DNA of 42,041 nucleotides from Bacteroidota bacterium (GTDB lineage: Bacteria > Bacteroidota > Bacteroidia > Chitinophagales > Chitinophagaceae): contig JAEZAM010000067.1 in the NCBI GenBank assembly GCA_023430465.1, forward strand, positions 1 to 42,041, written 5' to 3'. Position numbers and translations under genes: made by a program. Under the pieces are notes generated by a model. It ran no database searches, was not told the DNA's origin, and saw only the letters and a program-made list of their open reading frames with translations. Positions 32,418 through 40,824 of the stretch are shown piece by piece; the stretch's first letter is position 1; each line of letters begins with the position of its first letter.

Positions 32418-34132
32418 TGAAGCCGTTGTTGCATATCAAGGAGCTGACAGTTGCGTTTGGTGAGGGCGACAAATCAACCACCGCGGTTAAAGGCATTTCC
32501 TTTATTGTTAACCGCGGGGAGATCCTTGCGCTGGTGGGTGAATCGGGTTCCGGCAAATCAGTGACATCCCTTTCCATCCTGCGGCTCCTGCCCTCCCCGC
32601 CTGCACATTACCCCGGCGGCCAAATACTTTTCTGTGAAAATGGGGCCGATGATATCGATCTGCTCCGGTTGGACCAACAGCAGCTTCGAGGTATACGGGG
32701 AAATAAGATCGCGATGATCTTCCAGGAACCTATGAGTTCACTGAACCCTGTTATCAGGTGTGGCGAACAGGTAGTGGAAGCACTCCGTGCACACAAACCG
32801 ATGAGCAAAAATGCGGCTCGGGCAAAAACGGTCGAATGGTTTGAACGGGTCCAGTTGCCCGATCCTGAATCTATCTACCATCGATACCCGCACGAATTGA
32901 GCGGCGGACAAAAGCAACGCGTCATGATCGCGATGGCCATGAGCTGTGAGCCAGCCTTACTGATCTGCGATGAACCTACGACGGCCCTGGATGTGACTGT
33001 GCAAAAGACCATCCTCCAGTTGATCCGCGATCTGCAGCAACAGACCGGTATGGGTGTCATTTTTATTACACATGATCTGGGCGTAGTGGCGGAGATCGCA
33101 GACCGAACCGTAGTATTATATAAGGGTGAAATTGTAGAACAAAACACAGTCAGCAATCTTTTCGGCCAGCCTGCTCATCCTTACACGAAGGGTCTGCTGG
33201 CCTGCCGGCCCGTTCTTCATAAACGCGGACAAAGACTGCCCGTGGTGTCGGACTTTCTTGATCCGACCCGCAAGCCTGTCCTGAAAGATATCGTATCAGA
33301 CACGAGCGTGAGCACAACTGACAACACAGCGGCACTTCTTGAAGTACGTGATCTCACGGTTAAATTTCCCGGGCGGAAATCATTTCTTGGTGGGGTATCC
33401 AGTTACGTGACAGCCGTAGATAATGTAAGCTTCGATGTATATCCTGGTGAAACGCTGGGATTAGTGGGAGAAAGTGGCTGCGGAAAAACAACCCTTGGCC
33501 GTTCGTTATTACAACTGGTTCGTCCGACAGCCGGAAAGATCCTGTACAAGGGAAATGACATCACGCATTTCTCAACGGACGAGTTTAGAAAATTGAGGAA
33601 AGAGTTGCAGATCGTTTTCCAGGATCCATATTCTTCGCTTAATCCGCGCATATCCATTGGCAGTGCAATTTCAGAAGTATTAAGAGTACACGGTCTAGCA
33701 GGCCATGAAAAACAGCGGCGTGATCAGGTGATCCGGTTATTGGAAAAAGTTGATCTGCCTGCGGCCCACTACAACAGATACCCACATGAGTTTTCCGGAG
33801 GTCAGCGGCAACGGATAGTGATTGCACGGGCCCTGGCCCTGAACCCTTCGTTTATTGTGTGCGACGAATCTGTATCTGCCCTTGATGTGAGCGTGCAGGC
33901 CCAGGTGCTTAACCTGCTAAATGATCTAAAAAAAGAGTTTGGGTTCACCATCATTTTCATCTCACATGACCTTTCAGTGGTTCGCTATATCAGCGACAGG
34001 ATCATGGTGATGAACAAAGGACGCATCGAAGAAAGCGGGCCTGCCGATGAAGTCTACCTGTCCCCGAAATCCCCCTATACACAACGGCTTATTGCCTCCA
34101 TCCCACGGGGACTGGCAACACCTGTGGACTAA
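32417..34132 (+). CDS. Fused oligopeptide-type ABC transporter ATPase
   Basis: 571 residues with two nucleotide-binding domains. The first has Walker A GESGSGKS at 41-48, signature LSGGQKQR at 161-168 and Walker B LLICDEPTTALD. The second has Walker A GESGCGKT at 351-358, signature FSGGQRQR near 459-466 and IVCDESVSALD. Each has the DppD/DppF-specific C-terminal extension (HPYTKGLLA and SPYTQRLIASIP). It powers uptake of peptides or similar solutes, like YejF. No permease or binding-protein gene is adjacent, so these must be elsewhere. Its stop abuts that of the convergent TraB gene (TAATTA). Confidence 0.93.
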   Translation: MKPLLHIKELTVAFGEGDKSTTAVKGISFIVNRGEILALVGESGSGKSVTSLSILRLLPSPPAHYPGGQILFCENGADDIDLLRLDQQQLRGIRGNKIAMIFQEPMSSLNPVIRCGEQVVEALRAHKPMSKNAARAKTVEWFERVQLPDPESIYHRYPHELSGGQKQRVMIAMAMSCEPALLICDEPTTALDVTVQKTILQLIRDLQQQTGMGVIFITHDLGVVAEIADRTVVLYKGEIVEQNTVSNLFGQPAHPYTKGLLACRPVLHKRGQRLPVVSDFLDPTRKPVLKDIVSDTSVSTTDNTAALLEVRDLTVKFPGRKSFLGGVSSYVTAVDNVSFDVYPGETLGLVGESGCGKTTLGRSLLQLVRPTAGKILYKGNDITHFSTDEFRKLRKELQIVFQDPYSSLNPRISIGSAISEVLRVHGLAGHEKQRRDQVIRLLEKVDLPAAHYNRYPHEFSGGQRQRIVIARALALNPSFIVCDESVSALDVSVQAQVLNLLNDLKKEFGFTIIFISHDLSVVRYISDRIMVMNKGRIEESGPADEVYLSPKSPYTQRLIASIPRGLATPVD

Positions 34133-37100
34133 TTAATACCGGGGGCCGCGTAACAGCATGCCCGACTCATCCTGCTCCTCCTCATAATTTTCCTCTCTTT
34201 CGTAATCGTTGTAAAAATTTGCAGCGCTCCGTCTTGATTTATACACGAGCCGCTTGAGTATCCGGTCGAGCTGAGGCTGCAACGGTTGATCCGGCTTTAG
34301 CCTGTTTGCAGAACTTCCATAATCACTTCCATACGGCCCTGTATAGAGATAGCGGCTCAACAGGGGTTGCCGGAACCTGATCTCATCAGGAAAATCGATC
34401 AGCGATGTATCCTTTGGAAAAATGCCCGCAGTGGCAATCTTCCAGTTGCTCTCCCGCTTCCCCTTTTGCTTGAAAAAATAGACATAGCCTGTACGTTTTC
34501 CAATGGTGGCTTCCATACGTTGAAGGAAAACAATCGAGTCTGTTTTCTCGGATGTGGCGCGCAACTCACTTTTGGCAAGATGTAGTTGGTTTTTATATTT
34601 AGCAAGGAAAAGGTCTTCACGATTCATATCACGAAGAGATTGATATAGCTGGTAACTGTGTTCCTCGTTGGCGGCGAAATAGTTCAGCAGGGTATCGGGA
34701 TACGGTTTCCTGTTACGGATCATCAACTCCAGCATAGTTAGCTGCAGGCCGCGATCGTCGGTAGCAAGTAATTGCCTGGCAAGCCTGGGTACAGAAGTGT
34801 CCTTTTCCCAGAAAGGCAGCAACAGTCGTGTAAGCATAGCCAGCTCGGAGTTCTGCGCGGAGTTCTTTGACTGGTTACTGTATCCACCATACTCGTCTTC
34901 TGGTTTGTTCTCCAGCAATTTCGTTGCACGATCAATTTGTGCCTGCTTCTGTGCTGCGGCATGTTTGCGGGCAAGCTGCCTGGCCTCGATCAGGAAACGG
35001 CTGTAGTAGGGTTCGTAATCCTGTCCTTTCACCATGTTGCTGTCAAGCATTTCGTACAGCAGGTATTTGATCGATTGTTCGTACTCGTCGATGTTTATAA
35101 GGGGCAAAATGTCTTTGATGATCGTGCGGGTCAGTTGCAGCGAATCTCCAAGGTCGCTCATAAAATCACCGGTAAGTGGCTCCATAAAATCCATATCCGA
35201 ACTTCCGTAAGGCATCGGATAATCTGCATCGTAGGATAAATTTGAGGACTCGAGTACCGGTGTTTCTGTGACAAGGAGCCTGGCAAATACTGAATAGGCG
35301 TAAGCTGTTTTCATCCGCGTCATTGCATTCAAAATACTTACCTGCAGTTCCATAGTGTCCCCTGCGGCGAAGAACAATTCGCGTGCATAATCGACCGCAG
35401 CCCGTGTTCTGATCTGCGCCAGTTTTCCGATCAACTGCTTCTTAACCTCCATATACTGGGCATGTGACCAGTTATAATACGCTATCGCCTTCTTTAGTTC
35501 CGGCAGATCGGCAGAGTCAAGTTTGAGCATCATTAACCCCACCCGTGCTGTCTTTCTTGTAACAGAATCACTGCTGGTAAAATCCTGGAAGAACTCCTTC
35601 GACTTACCGGTAAATGGATTAACACCCGAACTGGTCGGGATTGGCTGAAATGTTTCGAAGAAGTTCTGAATGAATGCAGACGGCTTCGTCAATGTATCTG
35701 TCAGCGTAGTAAGCTGGTACATGCGATTTTCCTTGAGGAAGATCTTTGTCCAGACCAGCCGGCTGCTCAACGAATCGCTATGGCGGAGTTCCAGGATGAG
35801 TGTGCTGTCGGGCTGCCTTTTTTCCGACCTGTATATCACGCGCGACAACGTGTCAATCAATTCACCACCGAAGCTTAGATTGGTGCTATCCGGCAATTGC
35901 AGGTACTTTGGAATCTTCAGCATGGTCACATGCACGATCTCACCGGTAGTATCATGTTTCACCAGCATGTTCTTGAAATGATCGTTGAATTCCGCTGCGT
36001 TGTCATCCGAAGGAAGTAAGGGCGAGCGGGAAGCCGTCTCAGCCCGGATTTTTTTACTCTTAGGGAAAACCGGAGAGGAAACCGTGAACTTCATGGATGT
36101 GTCAGTACGGGCAATGGTATTTCCATATTGGAAAGACTCGATCCGGAATGACTGGAAGAAGCGTTGTATCTCGGGCGAGTCATTTGCGCCATGCGCGATC
36201 AGGGTGTAATAGTGTGGCCCCTGGATAATAAAACGGGTGAAATAATTTTTTCCCTGCTTATCCCTGAAACTTGCATCCAGTGCGGCGTAGCCCTGGTGCA
36301 AGGTTTGATGGCGGGTGAGTTGACGATCGATGAAGTCCGATGCGCCAAAGCTTTCATTCATCAGTCCGAGATCAAAACTATCTTCTTCAGCAAAGGTATA
36401 GTTGTGAATATCGGTGCGTATCACACGGTAGTTCGTATTATTTTGCCGGTCTTCTGCGTCATAGATCCAACTGCCATCGTTGCCAGTGAAAGGCAGGTGT
36501 GGAAGACTGACAGAGAAGCCGCCGCCCGGAGGTGTAAAGTTTTTCCAGCCGCCTGCGGTGCCTGCAGGGAGATAGTCTTTGAGTTGTATGCTGGAGAAAA
36601 AACGTTGCGCTTCCGCGCCGTTGATGTACTCCCCGTTGCCACTCATTTTAAAGATGATGATCTCGAAAGGGGTCACGAAAATATTGTAGCGTTGAAGATC
36701 GCCGCGTCGCGTACGGTTAGTGATATCAAATCCCTTGTAGCCGTTTTTGAGAAGCGGTGAGCGCTTGATGATCTTGCCGGGAATGTTCTCATACAACAGG
36801 CTGTCAATAACCTGTCCGACCCTCTCGCGGCTGTGCCCCCACATCCAGGCATTGGTCATAATGCGGGAAACGGTATAATAGCTGCCATTGGCCATGTCGG
36901 CATATTGCTCCTGGGAGGTGGTGAGGTTTTCATCATCAAACCGGTAAAACTTACCGGGCACATCAACTTTATACACGCCATCGGGAGCGGTGTGGGTGCG
37001 GAAGGTCACCGGAACACGGATCTTTTCGACCTGGCTTTTATGCTGGCTGTCACGTGCGCCCATTTTTACCGGCCGGAGGCGGTAACCTTTGGCCCGCAGC

Positions 37101-37942
37101 CACTCGATCACGCCGCGGTGACCGGGCAGGTGCGCCGCGCCTACACCCACGAACAGGGATTGACCGGTCTTCAGGATAGAATCAATGGAAGCTGCCTGGA
37201 TATCATTGCGCAGGTACATGAACTTCTCATCGAATGCTGCGGAAAAGCTGTTGACTTTATGTATGGAATCGAGCCAGTCGAGGTTGCCGCTCCGGTAAGC
37301 ATCCTGCAGCCGTGCGGAAGAGTAATATTCATCGATGTCGGAGCCGGCATTATACCGACGGAGCGGGTCGCGTTCCGCATCGCGGTAAGCTTCGGCCATC
37401 AATTGCATACTGCGGGCATAGCTTTCAACACCCGTGATCTTCTTGCCCCAGCGCTTACCGCACTGGTAAATGTACATATCCAGGTAGGTATCTTCCTGGA
37501 AATCGTCTGCTTCACCGTACGACCGATAAAGGAGATTATTGATGGTAGCCGGGCTGCTGGCCAGGCTGGCTGTCAATTTTTTATCATAGCGAAAAAAGCG
37601 GAGTGTGCTGCTGCGTAGATAATGCGAGGGCCGAACATTGCGGCTGAATTCATCACCAGGCTGCTGCTCGGAGGCATAGTCGTTCATGTCCTCCTGCCAG
37701 GATTCAGGATTCGTTTCCAACGCAACAATGTCCGCCTTGCGGATGCCGATATAGAAGGAGTCAGCCAGGTGAAAGGCAAGTTTGTTGCTTACGTGCATCG
37801 TCCCGAACAGATAGGAGGGCTTGGACAGCCCTGGGCCGGTGATCTCCCAAAGAAGACTTGGATACTTTCTTGGTTTGCCGCGTTGGGCATTCGTGGTAAC
37901 AGCCAGGATCATCAAAACGGCACAGGCAACAAAACGGCGCAT
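34133..37942 (-). CDS. Giant TraB/GumN-domain secreted protein
   Basis: 1269 residues from the ATG at 37942, giving signal peptide MRRFVACAVLMILAVTTNAQ; the 15 codons before are unlikely. Residues about 25-310 form a TraB/GumN domain: LLWEITGPGLSKPSYLFGTMH, IVALETNPESW and the closing VGAAHLPGHRGVIEWLRAKGYRLRPV, with the family's GTMH and GxxHL metal-site motifs. The roughly 960 residues after it are unusual. They hold two beta-rich modules (about 330-780, with repeats of the type RFFSSIQLKDY / RFFQSFRIESF) and a helical, HEAT-like stretch (about 810-1150). The TraB part resembles a Tiki-like metalloprotease; the rest I do not recognise. Confidence 0.85.
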   Translation of the reverse strand: MRRFVACAVLMILAVTTNAQRGKPRKYPSLLWEITGPGLSKPSYLFGTMHVSNKLAFHLADSFYIGIRKADIVALETNPESWQEDMNDYASEQQPGDEFSRNVRPSHYLRSSTLRFFRYDKKLTASLASSPATINNLLYRSYGEADDFQEDTYLDMYIYQCGKRWGKKITGVESYARSMQLMAEAYRDAERDPLRRYNAGSDIDEYYSSARLQDAYRSGNLDWLDSIHKVNSFSAAFDEKFMYLRNDIQAASIDSILKTGQSLFVGVGAAHLPGHRGVIEWLRAKGYRLRPVKMGARDSQHKSQVEKIRVPVTFRTHTAPDGVYKVDVPGKFYRFDDENLTTSQEQYADMANGSYYTVSRIMTNAWMWGHSRERVGQVIDSLLYENIPGKIIKRSPLLKNGYKGFDITNRTRRGDLQRYNIFVTPFEIIIFKMSGNGEYINGAEAQRFFSSIQLKDYLPAGTAGGWKNFTPPGGGFSVSLPHLPFTGNDGSWIYDAEDRQNNTNYRVIRTDIHNYTFAEEDSFDLGLMNESFGASDFIDRQLTRHQTLHQGYAALDASFRDKQGKNYFTRFIIQGPHYYTLIAHGANDSPEIQRFFQSFRIESFQYGNTIARTDTSMKFTVSSPVFPKSKKIRAETASRSPLLPSDDNAAEFNDHFKNMLVKHDTTGEIVHVTMLKIPKYLQLPDSTNLSFGGELIDTLSRVIYRSEKRQPDSTLILELRHSDSLSSRLVWTKIFLKENRMYQLTTLTDTLTKPSAFIQNFFETFQPIPTSSGVNPFTGKSKEFFQDFTSSDSVTRKTARVGLMMLKLDSADLPELKKAIAYYNWSHAQYMEVKKQLIGKLAQIRTRAAVDYARELFFAAGDTMELQVSILNAMTRMKTAYAYSVFARLLVTETPVLESSNLSYDADYPMPYGSSDMDFMEPLTGDFMSDLGDSLQLTRTIIKDILPLINIDEYEQSIKYLLYEMLDSNMVKGQDYEPYYSRFLIEARQLARKHAAAQKQAQIDRATKLLENKPEDEYGGYSNQSKNSAQNSELAMLTRLLLPFWEKDTSVPRLARQLLATDDRGLQLTMLELMIRNRKPYPDTLLNYFAANEEHSYQLYQSLRDMNREDLFLAKYKNQLHLAKSELRATSEKTDSIVFLQRMEATIGKRTGYVYFFKQKGKRESNWKIATAGIFPKDTSLIDFPDEIRFRQPLLSRYLYTGPYGSDYGSSANRLKPDQPLQPQLDRILKRLVYKSRRSAANFYNDYEREENYEEEQDESGMLLRGPRY

Positions 37943-38043
37943 AAGGGTCAGTGGTTCAGGTAAGTGATTAGATGGCAAACGAAACAAGTTAGACAGTTAG
38001 TGTGAGAGCCCAAAGCTATGATGCGAAAACGGGGCAATTATCA

Positions 38044-38051
38044 CAAAAATA
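38044..38051 (-). promoter_or_regulatory. Candidate -7 box of the TraB gene
   Basis: On the minus strand TATTTTTG is an exact TAnnTTTG, about 100 bp upstream of the ATG. No -33 element is obvious. Confidence 0.35.
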
Positions 38052-38116
38052 GCCGGGCGCGGGTTTATGGGCGAAAAAATGTGGGTAACATACAGGGCTT
38101 TTCGCCTGATAATGAT

Positions 38117-38124
38117 TACCTTTG
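38117..38124 (+). promoter_or_regulatory. -7 promoter box of queA
   Basis: TACCTTTG followed by CA is the textbook Bacteroidota -7 element. Transcription would start near 38131, giving a queA leader of about 120 nt. Confidence 0.65.
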
Positions 38125-38140
38125 CACGCTTTCAAAGCAT

Positions 38141-38224
38141 GTCAGCATGACCAGGCCCGGTGCCGTAAGACCGGGGATTGGTGATCCTCCTCAGGTATTT
38201 ACTACCCGGTTTGAGTCATGAGAC
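38141..38224 (+). promoter_or_regulatory. Structured queA leader with alternative pairings (riboswitch-like candidate)
   Basis: A three-way junction can form. P1 is CATGAC (38146-38151) with GTCATG (38215-38220), extended by GTC/GAC. P2 is CCCGGT (38156-38161) with ACCGGG (38170-38175). P3 is CTCAGGTA (38190-38197) with TACC and TGAG (38203-38206, 38212-38215). A second CCCGGT at 38205-38210 can compete for ACCGGG, so P2 and P3 can be exchanged. It ends about 26 nt before the queA ATG, near enough to control translation. It matches no riboswitch consensus I know. Confidence 0.5.
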
Positions 38225-38249
38225 GTTGATAATAAACCTCTAATAACTC

Positions 38250-39299
38250 ATGAAGCTTTCACAATTCCGTTTTGACCTGCCCTTAAACCTTATCGCACAG
38301 AATCCCGCCAAAAAAAGAGAAGATGCCCGCATGATGGTGGTACACCGTCACACAGGGCAGATCGAGAATAAGCACTTCCGTGATATCCTTGATTACTTCG
38401 ATGACAAAGACGTTTTTACCGTCAATAATACCAAGGTATTTCCGGCACGTATGTACGGCAGGAAGGAAAAAACAGGTGCGAAGATCGAAGTGTTCCTGCT
38501 GCGTGAGTTGAACAAACCAAACCGGCTTTGGGACGTGATCGTGGATCCCGCCCGTAAGATCCGTGTTGGCAATAAACTCTATTTCGGCGACCAGGAAGAC
38601 CTGGTAGCGGAGGTGATCGACAATACCACCAGCCGCGGCCGTACCATCCGTTTCCTCTGGGAAGGCAGCGAAGAAGGCTTCCGTGAACAGCTCGATAAAC
38701 TTGGTGAGACTCCCCTTCCTAAATACATCAAACGCAAACCTGACGAGGAAGATAAAGAGCGCTACCAGACGGTATATGCAAAGCACGAGGGTGCAGTAGC
38801 CGCTCCCACAGCCGGCCTGCATTTCAGCCGCGAACTGATCAAGCGCCTCGAGATCAAAGGTGTTCGTTTTGCAGAGGTGACCCTGCATACCGGTCTTGGC
38901 ACATTCCGCCCGATAGAAGTGGAAGATCTCAGCAAACATAAAATGGATGCAGAGTACTACCGCATAGAAGAGTCTGCCTGTAAAGTGGTGAACAGGGCAA
39001 AGGAGTATGGTCACCGTATCTGCTCGATCGGTACCACAACCATGCGCGCACTGGAATCATCCTTCACCGCACAGAAGTTGCTGAAGCCTTCAGAGGGCTG
39101 GACGAATATGTTTATCCATCCTCCCTATGAATTCAACATCGCTGATTCACTGGTAACGAATTTTCATTTGCCAAAGACCAGCCTGTTGATCATGACCTGC
39201 GCATTTGCGGGATATGAGCTGACAATGGAAGCATATAAGAAAGCGATCAAGGATAAGTACAGGTTCTTCAGTTACGGAGATGCCCTACTGATAATTTAA
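38250..39299 (+). CDS. queA: tRNA preQ1 ribosyltransferase-isomerase
   Basis: 349 residues, full-length. The QueA family landmarks are FRFDLPLNLIAQNPAKKREDARMMVVHR, TVNNTKVFPARMYGRK, the insertion GDQEDLVAEVIDN, YQTVYAKHEGAVAAPTAGLHFS, VTLHTGLGTFRPIE and FIHPPYEFNIADSLVTNFHLPKTSLLIM. It transfers the ribosyl group of S-adenosylmethionine to preQ1 at tRNA position 34, forming epoxyqueuosine. No other queuosine genes are adjacent. The leader carries its own promoter and a structured element. Confidence 0.97.
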   Translation: MKLSQFRFDLPLNLIAQNPAKKREDARMMVVHRHTGQIENKHFRDILDYFDDKDVFTVNNTKVFPARMYGRKEKTGAKIEVFLLRELNKPNRLWDVIVDPARKIRVGNKLYFGDQEDLVAEVIDNTTSRGRTIRFLWEGSEEGFREQLDKLGETPLPKYIKRKPDEEDKERYQTVYAKHEGAVAAPTAGLHFSRELIKRLEIKGVRFAEVTLHTGLGTFRPIEVEDLSKHKMDAEYYRIEESACKVVNRAKEYGHRICSIGTTTMRALESSFTAQKLLKPSEGWTNMFIHPPYEFNIADSLVTNFHLPKTSLLIMTCAFAGYELTMEAYKKAIKDKYRFFSYGDALLII

Positions 39300-39304
39300 A
39301 ATTT

Positions 39305-39369
39305 AAAATTAAAAATTAAAAAGATGACCTTTCGAGGGAAATTCATAATCATTTTGAATTTTTAATTTT
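39305..39369. repeat. AT-rich 13-bp inverted repeat between queA and the oxoamine synthase
   Basis: AAAATTAAAAATT (39305-39317) and AATTTTTAATTTT (39357-39369) are exact inverted repeats with a 39-bp loop, flanked by further ATTTAAAATT-type repeats. It may act as a bidirectional terminator or be a dispersed AT-rich intergenic repeat. An exact TAnnTTTG (TAATTTTG, 39363-39370) falls inside the right arm and could serve the downstream gene. Confidence 0.5.
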
Positions 39370-39413
39370 GAGTTTTCAATTACTTGATTAATAAAAAAAA
39401 CTTACGACCTAAT

Positions 39414-40673
39414 ATGGCAGATATTTTCGAACGTTTGTTGAAGAATGCCGGCCCGATCGGGCAGCATCGTGAAAGAGCACATGGATATTTCGCATTTCCC
39501 AAACTGGAAGGCGATATCAGCAACCGCATGAAGTTCCGCGGACAGGAGATGATCGTCTGGAGCCTGAATAACTACCTCGGCCTGGCCAATCATCCTGAAG
39601 TAAGAAAAGCGGATGCAGAAGGCGCCGCACAATTCGGCCTCGCCCTTCCCATGGGCGCCCGCATGATGAGCGGGAACAGCAATTACCATGAACAACTGGA
39701 AGCTGAACTTGCGGCTTTCGAACAGAAAGAAGACGCTATCCTTGTGAATTTTGGCTACCAGGGAATGGTGAGCCTGATAGATGCGCTGTGCGGTCGTCAT
39801 GACGTGATCGTTTATGATGCCGAAAGCCATGCATGCATCATTGACGGTCTCCGTCTGCATCCCGGTCATCGTTATGTATACAAGCACAATGACATCGAAG
39901 ACCTCGAAAAACAATTGCAACGCGCAACAGCCCTGATAGATAAACAAAACTCCGGTGGTATCCTCGTGATCACGGAGGGGGTATTCGGCATGGCGGGCGA
40001 CCAGGGCAAACTGAAAGAGATCGCAGCCCTGAAAGATAAATATTCCTTCCGCTTGCTGGTGGATGATGCGCATGGCTTCGGTACGCTTGGCAAAACAGGC
40101 GCCGGTGCCGGTGAAGAGCAGGGTGTGCAGGACAAGATCGACCTGTATTTCTCCACATTTGCCAAATCCATGGCATCCATCGGCGCGTTCATTGCCGGTG
40201 ACAAAAAGATCATTGACTATATCCGCTACAACAGCCGCAGCCAGATCTTTGCGAAAAGCCTGCCCATGCCGCTTGTGGTGGGCAACCTCAAGCGCCTCGA
40301 ACTGCTGCGCACGCAACCCCAATTGAAGGAAAAACTCTGGGACAATGCCCGCAAACTCCAGCAGGGACTGAAAGAGCGTGGTTTTGACATTGGCAACACG
40401 GATTCCGTCGTTACGCCCGTATACATGAAGGGTGGCGTGGAAGAAGCAACGGCGATGGTCATGGACATCCGTGAGAATCACCATATTTTCTGCTCGATCG
40501 TCGTGTATCCGGTTATTCCGAAAGGACATATCATTTACCGCCTAATCCCAACTGCTGTACATACGGATGAAGATATCCGCCTCACCCTAGAAGCCTTCTC
40601 AGCAACCAAAAAGAAGCTGGATGCCGGGGAGTACAAGGTAGAAGCCATACCGGATATGGCCGAAAGCCGCTAA
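39414..40673 (+). CDS. Alpha-oxoamine synthase (serine palmitoyltransferase-like)
   Basis: A 419-residue fold-type I PLP enzyme of the SPT/KBL/BioF family. Visible motifs are IVWSLNNYLGLANHPEVRKA, GARMMSGNSNYHEQLEAELA, VYDAESHACIIDGLR, VITEGVFGMAGD, LLVDDAHGFGTLGKTG and the PLP lysine in STFAKSMASIG. It would condense an amino acid with an acyl-CoA and release CO2. The sequence type and the Bacteroidota context favour serine palmitoyltransferase, the first step of sphingolipid synthesis. Glycine C-acetyltransferase and 8-amino-7-oxononanoate synthase are the alternatives. No bio or sphingolipid genes are next to it to decide. Confidence 0.8.
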   Translation: MADIFERLLKNAGPIGQHRERAHGYFAFPKLEGDISNRMKFRGQEMIVWSLNNYLGLANHPEVRKADAEGAAQFGLALPMGARMMSGNSNYHEQLEAELAAFEQKEDAILVNFGYQGMVSLIDALCGRHDVIVYDAESHACIIDGLRLHPGHRYVYKHNDIEDLEKQLQRATALIDKQNSGGILVITEGVFGMAGDQGKLKEIAALKDKYSFRLLVDDAHGFGTLGKTGAGAGEEQGVQDKIDLYFSTFAKSMASIGAFIAGDKKIIDYIRYNSRSQIFAKSLPMPLVVGNLKRLELLRTQPQLKEKLWDNARKLQQGLKERGFDIGNTDSVVTPVYMKGGVEEATAMVMDIRENHHIFCSIVVYPVIPKGHIIYRLIPTAVHTDEDIRLTLEAFSATKKKLDAGEYKVEAIPDMAESR

Positions 40674-40680
40674 ATAGCTG

Positions 40681-40710
40681 AAAAGCCTTCCTTCGGGAGG
40701 GCTTTTTTTT
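40681..40710 (+). terminator. Rho-independent terminator with TTCG tetraloop
   Basis: AAAAGCCTTCC and GGAGGGCTTTT pair around a UUCG tetraloop closed by C-G, followed by a T tract. It lies 7 bp after the oxoamine synthase stop. Confidence 0.92.
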
Positions 40711-40824
40711 GCCCTCAATCGAAGCTCGAAAGGTCATTACATACCCGGATTCATCCCGAAGCAACCTCCATCCTCTTTCTCCCCTCTTTGAACTACATTT
40801 ACGGTCACAAAAAAATCACGATTC

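Noticed and set aside
36833..37618. 261-codon plus-strand frame over the TraB gene
   Set aside because: It is antisense to the signal-peptide-proximal TraB domain, which has clear family motifs. There is no promoter or plausible protein family.
38141..38224. tRNA-like reading of the queA leader (GGTTTGAGTC resembles a T-loop)
   Set aside because: There is no 7-bp acceptor stem, no anticodon arm with a plausible anticodon and no matching T-stem. The alternative-pairing leader explains the sequence better.
39402..40529. 375-codon open frame antisense to the oxoamine synthase gene
   Set aside because: It lies entirely opposite a well-conserved PLP enzyme whose motifs are intact. Its own translation is Cys/His-rich without a recognisable fold, typical of an antisense shadow.
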